From contig JALWGC010000014.1 of assembly GCA_027038835.1 (NCBI GenBank), positions 124,001 through 188,000 on the forward strand: a stretch of DNA of 64,000 bases. The letters run 5' to 3'. Both the position numbers and the translations under genes were made by a program. The DNA is from Helicobacteraceae bacterium (lineage in GTDB: Bacteria; Campylobacterota; Campylobacteria; Campylobacterales; Sulfurimonadaceae). Below are positions 54,175 through 63,045 of this stretch, in pieces (position 1 is the first letter of the stretch; each line of letters opens with the position of its first letter). The notes beneath the pieces are model-generated. The model was given only the letters and a program-made list of their open reading frames with translations, ran no database searches and was not told where the DNA came from.

Positions 54175-56731
54175 CGGTTATAGCCTTGTGTGTCGTAAAC
54201 TGAAAAGATACGGTAGTATCATCTATCTGTTTGAAAGAGGAAGGTTTTGGAACGGTATCGACCTTGCACCCTTTAGGTATATGCAACATCAATGACAAAT
54301 CGACATGTCCGCTCCACTCTATACGGGTAGTATAATTACCTTTTATATAATGTTTGACGGCGCCGTTTGCAGAAATCACATAGGGAATATTCGGCATCTC
54401 TTTTTGTAAAGAAAAAGTATGTGTAGATTTTGGAGCCAAACTAAAATAGGTATCGTTGTTGATTTTTCTTTTTCCAAGGAGTGTCTTGGTATCGGTATAC
54501 CCTACATCATCATCACAGAACTTAAGTGTTCTTAAATTTTTCGTTCCGCTAACAAGATAACTATCTCCTTCATTGGCGATCGATATTTCGAAATAATCCA
54601 TCACTTTTTTAACGAACTCCGAAGTGAAAATAGGAAATACGTCCTGCTTGATCGCATAATCATAGACATATTTGAGCGCATTCAGCGATGCTCTTTTCGA
54701 ACCGGAATAAAAATGGTAGTAGATGTCGATCGGTTTGAGACGGCGTGGTTTGTCGGTAAGTTTGAACGTTTGCACCACTTTTTTAAACCCCCAAAACGGT
54801 CCAATCCAGTCGTTGGTAAAAACATTTTCGTTTTGCTCTCCGGTATATATCTGATAATACCCTCCCCGTTCAAGACCGAGCGGAGCTACATTTGTCAAAT
54901 ACGGTTGCGCATATGTTATAGTCGTATATCCTCCATTAATATTTAAAAGATTGTTTTTGTACACCACTTCAAGCGCATTTTTTCTCGGACTACAATCTCC
55001 ACTCCAAAACACGCTACTTGCTATGGGCTTTTTCCCTTTTGGATACAAATCTTCCATGATATAATCAAGCATGCCTTTGATTTCGTATGTGAGATTGTAA
55101 TCGTACCCTTTAGGCTTCAAACGATATTTAGGAGACAAATCTCCGTCTTTTGTGATTTCACCCCAAAAGAAAGTATGGGTAAAAGTGTGTGTCGCTCCTT
55201 CGATATTCGGTAAGCGAAATATTTTTTTCGTCAATTTCAAAAGACGGGGAGAGAGTTTTGGGTACAGACCGTTAGGCATAATTTCCGCACCTATGACCGA
55301 AACGGAAATAGGAATATCGTAACGAGAGAGAATATCTCTATAAATCGTGTCTCCGGAGACAAGGTCGGGATCGAACTCTACCGTATTCATTATCCCATCA
55401 CCGTCAATGTGACTAAAAAGATAGCGTCTTCCGTTTTCGGTCGTCGTATCGGGTGCTGGAAGTTTTTCTAGACGAAGCCCTTCTTTGAAAAATAAAAACG
55501 GATTGATGATCCAAATGTTTTGATCTTCGAATTCGAAAATGAAACTTTCTCGTAGCGCATAACCTCCCCACTCGGTAATAGCTGCAGGAACACTGACATC
55601 ACCGAAATTATCTTGTATTTGTATAAGCGGTTTCGCGTTATGCGGTATCAGATAAAGGCTATCTCCACCCCCTAGTATCGGAGCGGTTTCAAAACCTATC
55701 ATCGGATCCTTATATATGATTTTGCGTTGTGTAACAAATCCTTTTGCTTCAGAAAGATCGATACCGAGCTGTCCAAGAAGCATTTGATCGATATTGGAGC
55801 CGAAATTGTCAAGAAATAGCGTTTTTATACCGATTTTATTTAGTTGTATAACCCATTCGAAAAGTTTATCGGGGTACGGATAATCCCCGTAAAGCCATAT
55901 CAGCACACCCTTATAATGCAACATCTCTTTTAAATCGGGCAACCCGATGTTAATATCGTGCATTTTTTCTATATATCCATAATGTTCCAAAGCGATTGCA
56001 CCGTATTGATGTACCGGTTGAACTATGGCATCTGCTTTATTTAAATCCACTAAAGCTAAAATCTCTCGCTTTAAAGCGTTTTTATTCGATACACCATAAA
56101 TATCGTAATCGTTCGTAGTATAAAAAACTATGATATGGTCATATTTCGAAAATTTCAAAACATCTTTTTTTGCATTTTCGATATCTGCATACAAAGGTTG
56201 CACCAAAGCACTTTTGAACGTTCGTATCCAAATGACATCGACGTTGAAATGACTCGCTTTCTTTTCTACTGAAGAGATATTTACGAGTTTTTCTTTCGTC
56301 GCTATTGCTTTTACATAAGGATAAATTGCACTTATTTCCTTTATATCCGTTTGAACGACCAGTTTCGAATCGGGATAATGCGCCGTGATGTTTTGCAATA
56401 ACTTTTTTAGTTCATTCTCTCTTATCTCATGCGTTACAAGATAAAAGTTTTTAAAATTTTTCTTGGTTGCAGATTCTATCTGTTTCAATACCTGCAGTCT
56501 ATCCGATATATCGATATAAGCGTAAATTTTTTCGTTATAGAGTCTAAAACCGTGACGATACGGATTGACTTTTTTCGGATTGAGTACGATATAGTCATGT
56601 ATTCCAACCATAGGATATGAAACGTTTTCTTGCAGATAAATCATTGCGCTACGATGTGTCAATGAAGCCAAAAGCGACCCCACACAAATAAAAAGTAGTA
56701 AAAAAAGTTTACTGCAACATAAACGTTTCAT
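54158..56731 (-). CDS. pelA: PelA paralogue 1, deacetylase with a degenerate hydrolase domain
   Basis: 857 residues with a signal peptide (about 1-22). It shares the N-terminal start (SYPMVGIHDYI) with paralogue 2 but is about 63 residues shorter, mainly in the hydrolase domain: no FFDTLDSY segment is seen, and the FESYAYG glutamate region reads IATKEKL. The deacetylase domain is complete, with SHIDGDG (Asp443, Asp445), THTFTHTFFWG (His515, His519) and WSGDCSPR. It is therefore likely a dedicated Pel deacetylase. Overlaps pelG by 23 bases and the TPR gene by 17. Confidence 0.85.
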   Translation of the reverse strand: MKRLCCSKLFLLLFICVGSLLASLTHRSAMIYLQENVSYPMVGIHDYIVLNPKKVNPYRHGFRLYNEKIYAYIDISDRLQVLKQIESATKKNFKNFYLVTHEIRENELKKLLQNITAHYPDSKLVVQTDIKEISAIYPYVKAIATKEKLVNISSVEKKASHFNVDVIWIRTFKSALVQPLYADIENAKKDVLKFSKYDHIIVFYTTNDYDIYGVSNKNALKREILALVDLNKADAIVQPVHQYGAIALEHYGYIEKMHDINIGLPDLKEMLHYKGVLIWLYGDYPYPDKLFEWVIQLNKIGIKTLFLDNFGSNIDQMLLGQLGIDLSEAKGFVTQRKIIYKDPMIGFETAPILGGGDSLYLIPHNAKPLIQIQDNFGDVSVPAAITEWGGYALRESFIFEFEDQNIWIINPFLFFKEGLRLEKLPAPDTTTENGRRYLFSHIDGDGIMNTVEFDPDLVSGDTIYRDILSRYDIPISVSVIGAEIMPNGLYPKLSPRLLKLTKKIFRLPNIEGATHTFTHTFFWGEITKDGDLSPKYRLKPKGYDYNLTYEIKGMLDYIMEDLYPKGKKPIASSVFWSGDCSPRKNALEVVYKNNLLNINGGYTTITYAQPYLTNVAPLGLERGGYYQIYTGEQNENVFTNDWIGPFWGFKKVVQTFKLTDKPRRLKPIDIYYHFYSGSKRASLNALKYVYDYAIKQDVFPIFTSEFVKKVMDYFEISIANEGDSYLVSGTKNLRTLKFCDDDVGYTDTKTLLGKRKINNDTYFSLAPKSTHTFSLQKEMPNIPYVISANGAVKHYIKGNYTTRIEWSGHVDLSLMLHIPKGCKVDTVPKPSSFKQIDDTTVSFQFTTHKAITDVSCK

Positions 56732-58082
56732 AAGTCAAATCCTTCATTTCATCACGTATCATAAGCAAACTGAGTAAAAATACTATCAGAAGCGATACTG
56801 CATAACCGTAACCGAAAAATGACGGCCCAAGCTCTATAGAAATCAGCGTCAACGAACCGTTGAGAACGAAAAAAGCTATCGAGAGCCACATCGCCTCTTT
56901 TTTTCTATCAAGATAATATAAAAACGCTTGTACGGACATAAAAGCAAGCTGCAACATCGCTCCGATGGTCAATATATAAAAAAGTCCGAGATAAAGTTTG
57001 GAAATATGTAAAATATCGAAAAAATAAGGAGCTGTCAAGAACAGCAGCACATCCACAATCCCTTGTATCATAATAATCTCTTCGATGGCATGACGGATGA
57101 TGGTTACCATTTCATTTTTATATTTGTTGATCACTCCAAGCGTTCCGCCGTTGCGAACAGCGTCGTAGTAGAAATCGTACTTTTCCGCAAAATCGGATTC
57201 GAGACGGAAAAAGAAAATTGCCATACCGGGTAAAATCGAAAGATATGCCAAGAAAATAGGCATATCGTAAACGACCGAAGCGTTCAACTTTCCTATAACT
57301 TCATGTCCGGTCGCCGGATGGTACCAAAAGATGAACTTATCGACCCAAGCTCCCAAATTGTAAAACAAACCGGCAAGTGCGAGCGTCCAGTAAAAGTTTG
57401 GTGCATAGAAAAAATCGACTCGCATAAAACGGGTCGAATCGTAACTTTTAATGATATAGGTCATCAGTAAAGTAAGCAGCAAAAGATTACCGAAAAAAAA
57501 GATTAACATCAGCTTCTCGATCGTAGAGCCAAAAAAGTACGAAAGCACGACTATAAGAGTATAAGAGATCAAATAAGACCAAACCGCTTCTTTATAGTAC
57601 TTCAAACTCGCCGCCAAAATACTAGAAATCCAAACACCACACAAAACCATAAAAGTCGCAACGACGCCGGTAACCAAAAATTTGCTTTGATGTTCGAACA
57701 CCCAATTATAAAACGGTATGACAATAGGGAGCCCGACAACCCATGAAGCGACGATCGTTCCAAAATAGGAAGGGAGGACTTCATCACTTCGTTTTCTAAA
57801 AAGTAAATCAGCGACGTAACGAGTATAGGGAAGTTGAACGATACCGGTAATGATAAGACTCGATGCAAAAGCGATCGAGTAAGTAACGACTACTTGGAAC
57901 CGAACCGTATCATTTGTTACCCCCATATTGGATAGATTGATAAAACCGACAAGAACGATCGCCAGTATCGAGATAACCCAAGGACCCGAACTTAAAATTG
58001 CGGAATATCCATACACTTTCGTAAGGGAAAGAATACGATCCGATTTAAGCGACTTCCTTAGTTCAAACCCGATACCGGCCAT
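56709..58082 (-). CDS. pelG: PelG, inner-membrane polysaccharide transporter
   Basis: 457 residues, about 12 membrane helices, starting MAGIGFELRKSL, the typical PelG start. PelG belongs to the MOP flippase superfamily and with PelD, PelE and PelF moves the growing Pel chain across the inner membrane. One-base overlap with pelF (TAATG) and 23-base overlap with pelA1. Confidence 0.92.
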   Translation of the reverse strand: MAGIGFELRKSLKSDRILSLTKVYGYSAILSSGPWVISILAIVLVGFINLSNMGVTNDTVRFQVVVTYSIAFASSLIITGIVQLPYTRYVADLLFRKRSDEVLPSYFGTIVASWVVGLPIVIPFYNWVFEHQSKFLVTGVVATFMVLCGVWISSILAASLKYYKEAVWSYLISYTLIVVLSYFFGSTIEKLMLIFFFGNLLLLTLLMTYIIKSYDSTRFMRVDFFYAPNFYWTLALAGLFYNLGAWVDKFIFWYHPATGHEVIGKLNASVVYDMPIFLAYLSILPGMAIFFFRLESDFAEKYDFYYDAVRNGGTLGVINKYKNEMVTIIRHAIEEIIMIQGIVDVLLFLTAPYFFDILHISKLYLGLFYILTIGAMLQLAFMSVQAFLYYLDRKKEAMWLSIAFFVLNGSLTLISIELGPSFFGYGYAVSLLIVFLLSLLMIRDEMKDLTYETFMLQ

Positions 58083-59794
58083 TAGTTTTTCTCCTCACAA
58101 GGGGTAAGCGTAAACCGTTTTATTTTAAATACAGCTTCATATTTCGGCATGCAAGGGACGCGATTCGGTTTTAGATAGGAATACAGACTACGGTAAACTT
58201 CCATCCAACTTTTTTTAAACACTTTCTTGTATTCCACGGTATAGTTGAAAAGGAAGTGCTCCTCTTTGTAGTATCTGTTTACACGTTGCAATGCTACTTT
58301 TTGCGCCGTTTCCCATTGACCGTTTGCGAAATCAAGCAGTTCGAGATACGCTTGGGCAAGCGCTTGCGGATCGGCGATACCCGTCACTTTACCCGCTTTA
58401 CCTATAGCTATATCGTGTTCATCTATACCACCGTATATAAGGTCTTTACAGCTCCCGACATCGGTCGCTACACAAGGAACTCCTGCAGCGAATCCTTCCA
58501 AGATAACAAGCGGCATCCCCTCGCTGATCGAAGAGAGAGTTTGCACAGCCGTTTTTGGAAAAATTTCTTTGATATTGCTATGACCGAAAAACTTCACTTT
58601 CAAGTCTTCTCTTTTTTCAAGCTCATCATGTGCTAAAACGCTTTTATTTCCTTGAAATTTTTGTAACTCACTATTGAGGTTGAGTGCGATTGCCATTTGC
58701 TGGCATTCCAAAACATACTCCGGATCCTCTTCCACCGGTCCGACTATCCAACCTTCCACTTCCGGGTTGATCGCGGTGGCTATCTTGATCGCCCGAATGA
58801 ACGTCTTGATATCTTTAATCGGAACGACTCTTCCTATAAGCGTAACGATAGGACGAGGAGGATCGTTTCTAAACGAGATCGTCTCGCTCAGACTTTCGAC
58901 ATCGACTCCGTTTGGAATGACCTTGCAGCGATTTTTATCGGCACCGTAAGATATCTGGATATTTTTCGCACCTTGGAACAAAGAGTAAACGTAATTCGCT
59001 CTGTTGTAACAAAACAGCCCTATTTTATCGAAAAATGTAATCCACATCTTTTTGATATAGTTATATTCTTCAGGTTCTTGCAACAATTCCGGTTTGTTAT
59101 ATGCTATCCAATCGGCAGATAGTAGCTCGATTTTGCGTTCTCTTGTGTAAATACCGTGTTCTGTAAGTAAAAACGGTTTATTTGTCGTATAAGAGGAAAG
59201 CGCTCCTAAAAAACCTGCATATCCCGTTGAGGGTGCATGAAAAATTTGCGACTTCGGAAGAGTCTTCACGATTTGTGCCAAAATCCAAATCGGCTTATGA
59301 ATATTTCTTAAAGTCCAGAAATAATCGATAAAAGGAACATCCGAGCAGTTTTTGTAATACTGTTCTTCAATAAAATTCCATGCACGTTTGGAATAAAGGA
59401 AATCATCGAACTTAACCGTTTTTAGATAAAAATCGATATTTTGCAGCTCTTTTGGAATCTCTCCACTGTTGTTTGTAAACGATGCATAAAGTTTTCTTAC
59501 CGCTTCGAATCCTTTTTTATCCCCTTTTAGCGAGCGAACGTCTTGTGTTTCATCGAAATCGTAAAGCCAATGCACTTCAAGATGTTTCAAGTTTGGTGGA
59601 AAATCGTATGAAATTTCCAACTTTTTCCCATCTACGAACTCGCTCGCACCGACGAAACATACCCCGAAATTAAATTGCGGCAAACCGGTTATTAGTTGGT
59701 ATATCCATGAAGAAACACCCCCTCGTATATATGGATATGTCCCTTCGGAGAAAATCATGATATCGACATTATCGCTTTTTGGCAAATCGTTCAT
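58082..59794 (-). CDS. pelF: PelF, Pel polysaccharide glycosyltransferase
   Basis: 570 residues, GT4 family. The N-terminal Rossmann half carries SEGTYPYIRGGVSSWI, and the C-terminal half carries VTLIGRVVPIKDI and the EX7E motif in SEGMPLVILEGFAAG. PelF polymerises Pel from UDP-GalNAc in the cytoplasm and delivers it to PelG; the substrate is from the family and not read here. One base separates it from pelE. Confidence 0.93.
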   Translation of the reverse strand: MNDLPKSDNVDIMIFSEGTYPYIRGGVSSWIYQLITGLPQFNFGVCFVGASEFVDGKKLEISYDFPPNLKHLEVHWLYDFDETQDVRSLKGDKKGFEAVRKLYASFTNNSGEIPKELQNIDFYLKTVKFDDFLYSKRAWNFIEEQYYKNCSDVPFIDYFWTLRNIHKPIWILAQIVKTLPKSQIFHAPSTGYAGFLGALSSYTTNKPFLLTEHGIYTRERKIELLSADWIAYNKPELLQEPEEYNYIKKMWITFFDKIGLFCYNRANYVYSLFQGAKNIQISYGADKNRCKVIPNGVDVESLSETISFRNDPPRPIVTLIGRVVPIKDIKTFIRAIKIATAINPEVEGWIVGPVEEDPEYVLECQQMAIALNLNSELQKFQGNKSVLAHDELEKREDLKVKFFGHSNIKEIFPKTAVQTLSSISEGMPLVILEGFAAGVPCVATDVGSCKDLIYGGIDEHDIAIGKAGKVTGIADPQALAQAYLELLDFANGQWETAQKVALQRVNRYYKEEHFLFNYTVEYKKVFKKSWMEVYRSLYSYLKPNRVPCMPKYEAVFKIKRFTLTPCEEKN

Positions 59795-59795
59795 A

Positions 59796-61025
59796 TCATG
59801 CTCTCCATTGTGCTACAACAGGATACAACCTAGTATTGTACTCAAGATTGATCGCCTTTTGTAAAATTTTTTTAGTCAGCGCATAACGTTTTTCGTTGAA
59901 ATATATCTCGGCGATATAAGGATATATATAGCTAAGATCGCTATTGAGCTCATCTTCCGCTATCGAAATAGCGATGGTAAATTCTTCTATAGCTTTATTG
60001 TATTCCTTCCTCTTCATCGCCACTTTTCCTTTGAGGATTTTCGTATCGATATAATACTCGTAAACACGACGAATCTCTTTGAACAGTCGAAATTTGTCGC
60101 GAGAAAGTTCTACATCGCTCATCGTTTCCTTTCGATTCGTCGTAGAAACGACTTTTTGTTGAAATTGAGCTATCTTTTGTTTCAATATGGCAAGTTCATC
60201 GATAAAAATATGTTCTGCATGGTCGATATAATCATAGATGGTTTGAAGAAATTCATCTTCTAGTACGTCCTGAGCAAAACCTTGATAAATAAGCTCCCAA
60301 TACAAATAAGCCAATCGTTTTTTCGCAAGAGCGATTTTAATCGGATTTTGATTTTCTTTGCTTTCTTCCGCACTAAGAGACGCAAGAGCAGCGTTGATCT
60401 TTCCATTGAGTGAAAGTTCGGTTTTATTGAGAATAGCATAACCAAACATCCGTATCTCGTCATCTTTACTTTTCAATGTTTCTTTCACCACTTTAAGATT
60501 GACCGGCGTAGCATTTTGAGAGATAGACGCAAGCGCTTGAAGCTTTTTCGATTTAGGCACATAAGGGTTGTTCATCATATCCAACAATGCGCTTTCACCG
60601 AAAACCCGTTTCGTTTCGTTGAAAATCTCTTCAAATTCATCGAGATTGAGCACATGAGTCGTTTCCAATTTTTTGATATATTTTACGTTTTTCAAGTAGT
60701 ATGCAATCCACAAAGCGCTTATGTAACCCAAAACAGGCATTGTAAAGTTGAGAAAAAAGAGCATTGTATAAGCATGAATTCTGTTGTACTTATGAAAAGA
60801 AAGTTGAAAAAGTTTTTTAGCTATTTTCCCTTTCCAAGTTTTCTCCTCTATTATACTCTCAAGCTCTTCTCTATCTTTTTCATTGAACGCATGATTGTCA
60901 AAAAAACGCTTTTTAAGTAAAAGATGGAGCAAGTATGCCAACACCAACGATATAGTGGTGTGTATAAACAAAATCGTATAAAAGTGTTCTTCGAAAAAGA
61001 GCTGAATATCAGGTAGCCGTGACAT
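59796..61025 (-). CDS. pelE: PelE, inner-membrane TPR protein
   Basis: 409 residues with two membrane helices (about 15-38 and 89-108) and TPR-like helices in the C-terminal half (about 270-400). PelE connects PelD and the synthase/transporter in the inner-membrane complex. It is recognised by position between pelD and pelF and by architecture. Overlaps pelD by 17 bases. Confidence 0.85.
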   Translation of the reverse strand: MSRLPDIQLFFEEHFYTILFIHTTISLVLAYLLHLLLKKRFFDNHAFNEKDREELESIIEEKTWKGKIAKKLFQLSFHKYNRIHAYTMLFFLNFTMPVLGYISALWIAYYLKNVKYIKKLETTHVLNLDEFEEIFNETKRVFGESALLDMMNNPYVPKSKKLQALASISQNATPVNLKVVKETLKSKDDEIRMFGYAILNKTELSLNGKINAALASLSAEESKENQNPIKIALAKKRLAYLYWELIYQGFAQDVLEDEFLQTIYDYIDHAEHIFIDELAILKQKIAQFQQKVVSTTNRKETMSDVELSRDKFRLFKEIRRVYEYYIDTKILKGKVAMKRKEYNKAIEEFTIAISIAEDELNSDLSYIYPYIAEIYFNEKRYALTKKILQKAINLEYNTRLYPVVAQWRA

Positions 61026-62391
61026 AAGTGTACTCTTTTTGGATATATTCGTTCATTTCATCGATCGTATGCATGTCGAAATACATCACTTCGAACTCTT
61101 GATCTTCTTTCGTTTTCAAATTTGCACGAAAACGGTTCAAAAACCCTTCCGCAGCCGCACGATCGTTAAGCACGAGCATTATCAAGATATTATAAGAATC
61201 TTTAGATTCGATAAATGTTACCATATCGAGCGATCTGAGTATTTTGACGATTAGTTCGTACAGTCTTCTTGCTTGGAGCTTGCTTTGTATTTTGAGAACG
61301 ATCGAAGCGGTATTGACTTGGTAAGTATCGTAAATGTATTTGAGTCTTGCAAATTCAACCGCGAATTCTTTTTCTTTCACAAACGGTAAATAATCTTTTT
61401 CAAGAAGATACGCTTTATTGTTCATTTCAATAAGAAAATAATCTAACAAGATCGCGACAGCCGTAAGATTTTCTTTATTGAATGCCATAAAAGGCAGTTC
61501 TTTGACAAGCAATATACCTAAAAGTTTTTCTTCAAAATAAGAGGGGATAACTGCCAAATACTTCACATCTTCCGCATTCGCAAAAGATGGATTACCGCTT
61601 TCGTCACTGATATATACCGCACGACGTTTAGAAAGAGCCTGATCGACGAGATCCTCTTTGAAAAGGTCTGCCAGTGTTGTATCGTTGCTTGGATGTTTAT
61701 CGATAAGTTTTGCATGCCGTTTAAAATATTCCACATCGTCCGATGGCTCATGTCGTAAAACATCTAGACAAATCAATTGAGCGTTTTGTAAATTGAATGA
61801 TTTTTGAAGCAACTCCAAAAAATCCTTTGCATGCCGATCGATTTTGTTTTCAACAGAAGCATCTTCATCGACTTGCGTCTCTTTTTGCAATATATACTCT
61901 AAAGAGTTACGAATACTCATCGGCTTGATGACATAATTTTTTTCAAGTTGATCATGGGAAATTTTCAGTGTATAGAATGCACGCGAAATCTCACTAATTT
62001 TACGTGTTTTGTATTCTGTTTCAAGTTTAAGCTTATGAATCTGCCTAGTCCAATAACGATGAAATTCACTAAAAAGCATCGTCATTACCAAAGCGACAAG
62101 AAACGAAATATAAGGAAACGGATCGTAGTCGAACCACATACCGATCGTAACTATCGTCAAGGCCAATACACCGTTTTCAAACCCATGAAACAAAGTTATA
62201 AGAGCTAAAAGCATCAACAGATACGGAGCGTCTTTATCGATCATGACGATATCTTCAGGATTTATCATATAACCGATCGATAGATACAAAAATACGATGA
62301 CGATCGTTTCCGCATAGGCATAGCGATGCAGTAAGTCTAAACTTTTTTCTTTAAAAGTTTTTTGTTTTGCTCTTGCGTCTTTTTTTGACAT
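61009..62391 (-). CDS. pelD: PelD, c-di-GMP receptor of the Pel synthase
   Basis: 460 residues: four membrane helices (about 28-110), a coiled linker, a GAF domain (about 165-325) and a degenerate GGDEF domain at the C terminus without an active-site GGDEF. The c-di-GMP I-site RxxD is present as RSLD (386-389), with a further Arg at 411 in NDRAAAEG. This fits allosteric activation of Pel synthesis by c-di-GMP. First inner-membrane gene of the operon, directly after pelC. Confidence 0.92.
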   Translation of the reverse strand: MSKKDARAKQKTFKEKSLDLLHRYAYAETIVIVFLYLSIGYMINPEDIVMIDKDAPYLLMLLALITLFHGFENGVLALTIVTIGMWFDYDPFPYISFLVALVMTMLFSEFHRYWTRQIHKLKLETEYKTRKISEISRAFYTLKISHDQLEKNYVIKPMSIRNSLEYILQKETQVDEDASVENKIDRHAKDFLELLQKSFNLQNAQLICLDVLRHEPSDDVEYFKRHAKLIDKHPSNDTTLADLFKEDLVDQALSKRRAVYISDESGNPSFANAEDVKYLAVIPSYFEEKLLGILLVKELPFMAFNKENLTAVAILLDYFLIEMNNKAYLLEKDYLPFVKEKEFAVEFARLKYIYDTYQVNTASIVLKIQSKLQARRLYELIVKILRSLDMVTFIESKDSYNILIMLVLNDRAAAEGFLNRFRANLKTKEDQEFEVMYFDMHTIDEMNEYIQKEYTYVTAT

Positions 62392-62973
62392 TTAATTTTC
62401 AGATTTTGTACTATTGGTTTCTTTTACTTTTTCTTTCTTAGACGCTTTTCCCTCAAAGATCATCTCATCTATGAGATCTTGAGCGGTCGTGCCGATAGAA
62501 GCATTCCCCCAGTCACTATCGGAACCAGTTGCACTCCATACCACTTTCCCTTTTTTTGTTTTGTAAAGAGTCAACTGAAGACTTACCGCGGGTTCACCAT
62601 CTATCCCCGTCTTGTATCGCCATTCACTCACACCACCATACAAAAAGTACTTGCTACCATCAGCTTTAGCTATTTTTCTCGCTTTTTTTAAAGAAGGCGC
62701 TTTCTCTGTAATGTGAGATTTAATCTTATACCCTTTAGTAAGAAGAATACCCTCTACAATGTTCGATGCTCTCATGCCGGCACGCGGCGTATCGGTATAG
62801 TTGCGTAAGCGAAAAACCGAAATCGTTACATCTCGCTTTTGTATATATGAATCGTTAACATCGACATAGACCGGAGGAAGCCCCTTTTTCGTTGTAACGA
62901 TAGAAGCGGTAGAACATCCAACAACCAAAAAAAATGTGATAAACAAAGCACTATACTTGAGAACTTTCAACAC
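62392..62973 (-). CDS. pelC: PelC-like outer-membrane lipoprotein
   Basis: 193 residues from a GTG at 62973, chosen because AAGGGTGG lies at good spacing and a classic lipobox follows (FFLVVGCST). The ATG at 62991 has no ribosome site, and 63021 lies before the likely transcription start. The mature part has the alternating beta/alpha pattern of PelC/CsgG-like rings (VTISVFRLRNYTDTPRAG) and a Lys/Glu tail. PelC rings help guide the cationic polymer to PelB. The assignment rests partly on place, since sequence similarity is modest. Confidence 0.75.
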   Translation of the reverse strand: MLKVLKYSALFITFFLVVGCSTASIVTTKKGLPPVYVDVNDSYIQKRDVTISVFRLRNYTDTPRAGMRASNIVEGILLTKGYKIKSHITEKAPSLKKARKIAKADGSKYFLYGGVSEWRYKTGIDGEPAVSLQLTLYKTKKGKVVWSATGSDSDWGNASIGTTAQDLIDEMIFEGKASKKEKVKETNSTKSEN

Positions 62974-63021
62974 TTGCCATCCACCCTTCATTATTTTTAA
63001 AATTTGACGGAAGTATACCAT

Positions 63022-63027
63022 ATTATA
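63022..63027 (-). promoter_or_regulatory. -10 box for the pel operon
   Basis: TATAAT on the minus strand in TTATTATAATATGG, about 49 bases before the pelC GTG. It lies in the 72-bp gap after the porin gene, so pel has its own promoter. Confidence 0.55.
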
Positions 63028-63045
63028 ATAAAAAGTAAAGAGTTT

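Noticed and set aside
56709-62391. Cellulose or alginate synthesis locus
   Set aside because: No BcsA/Alg8-type GT2 synthase with PilZ; the GT4 PelF, PelG and PelD architecture is specific for Pel.
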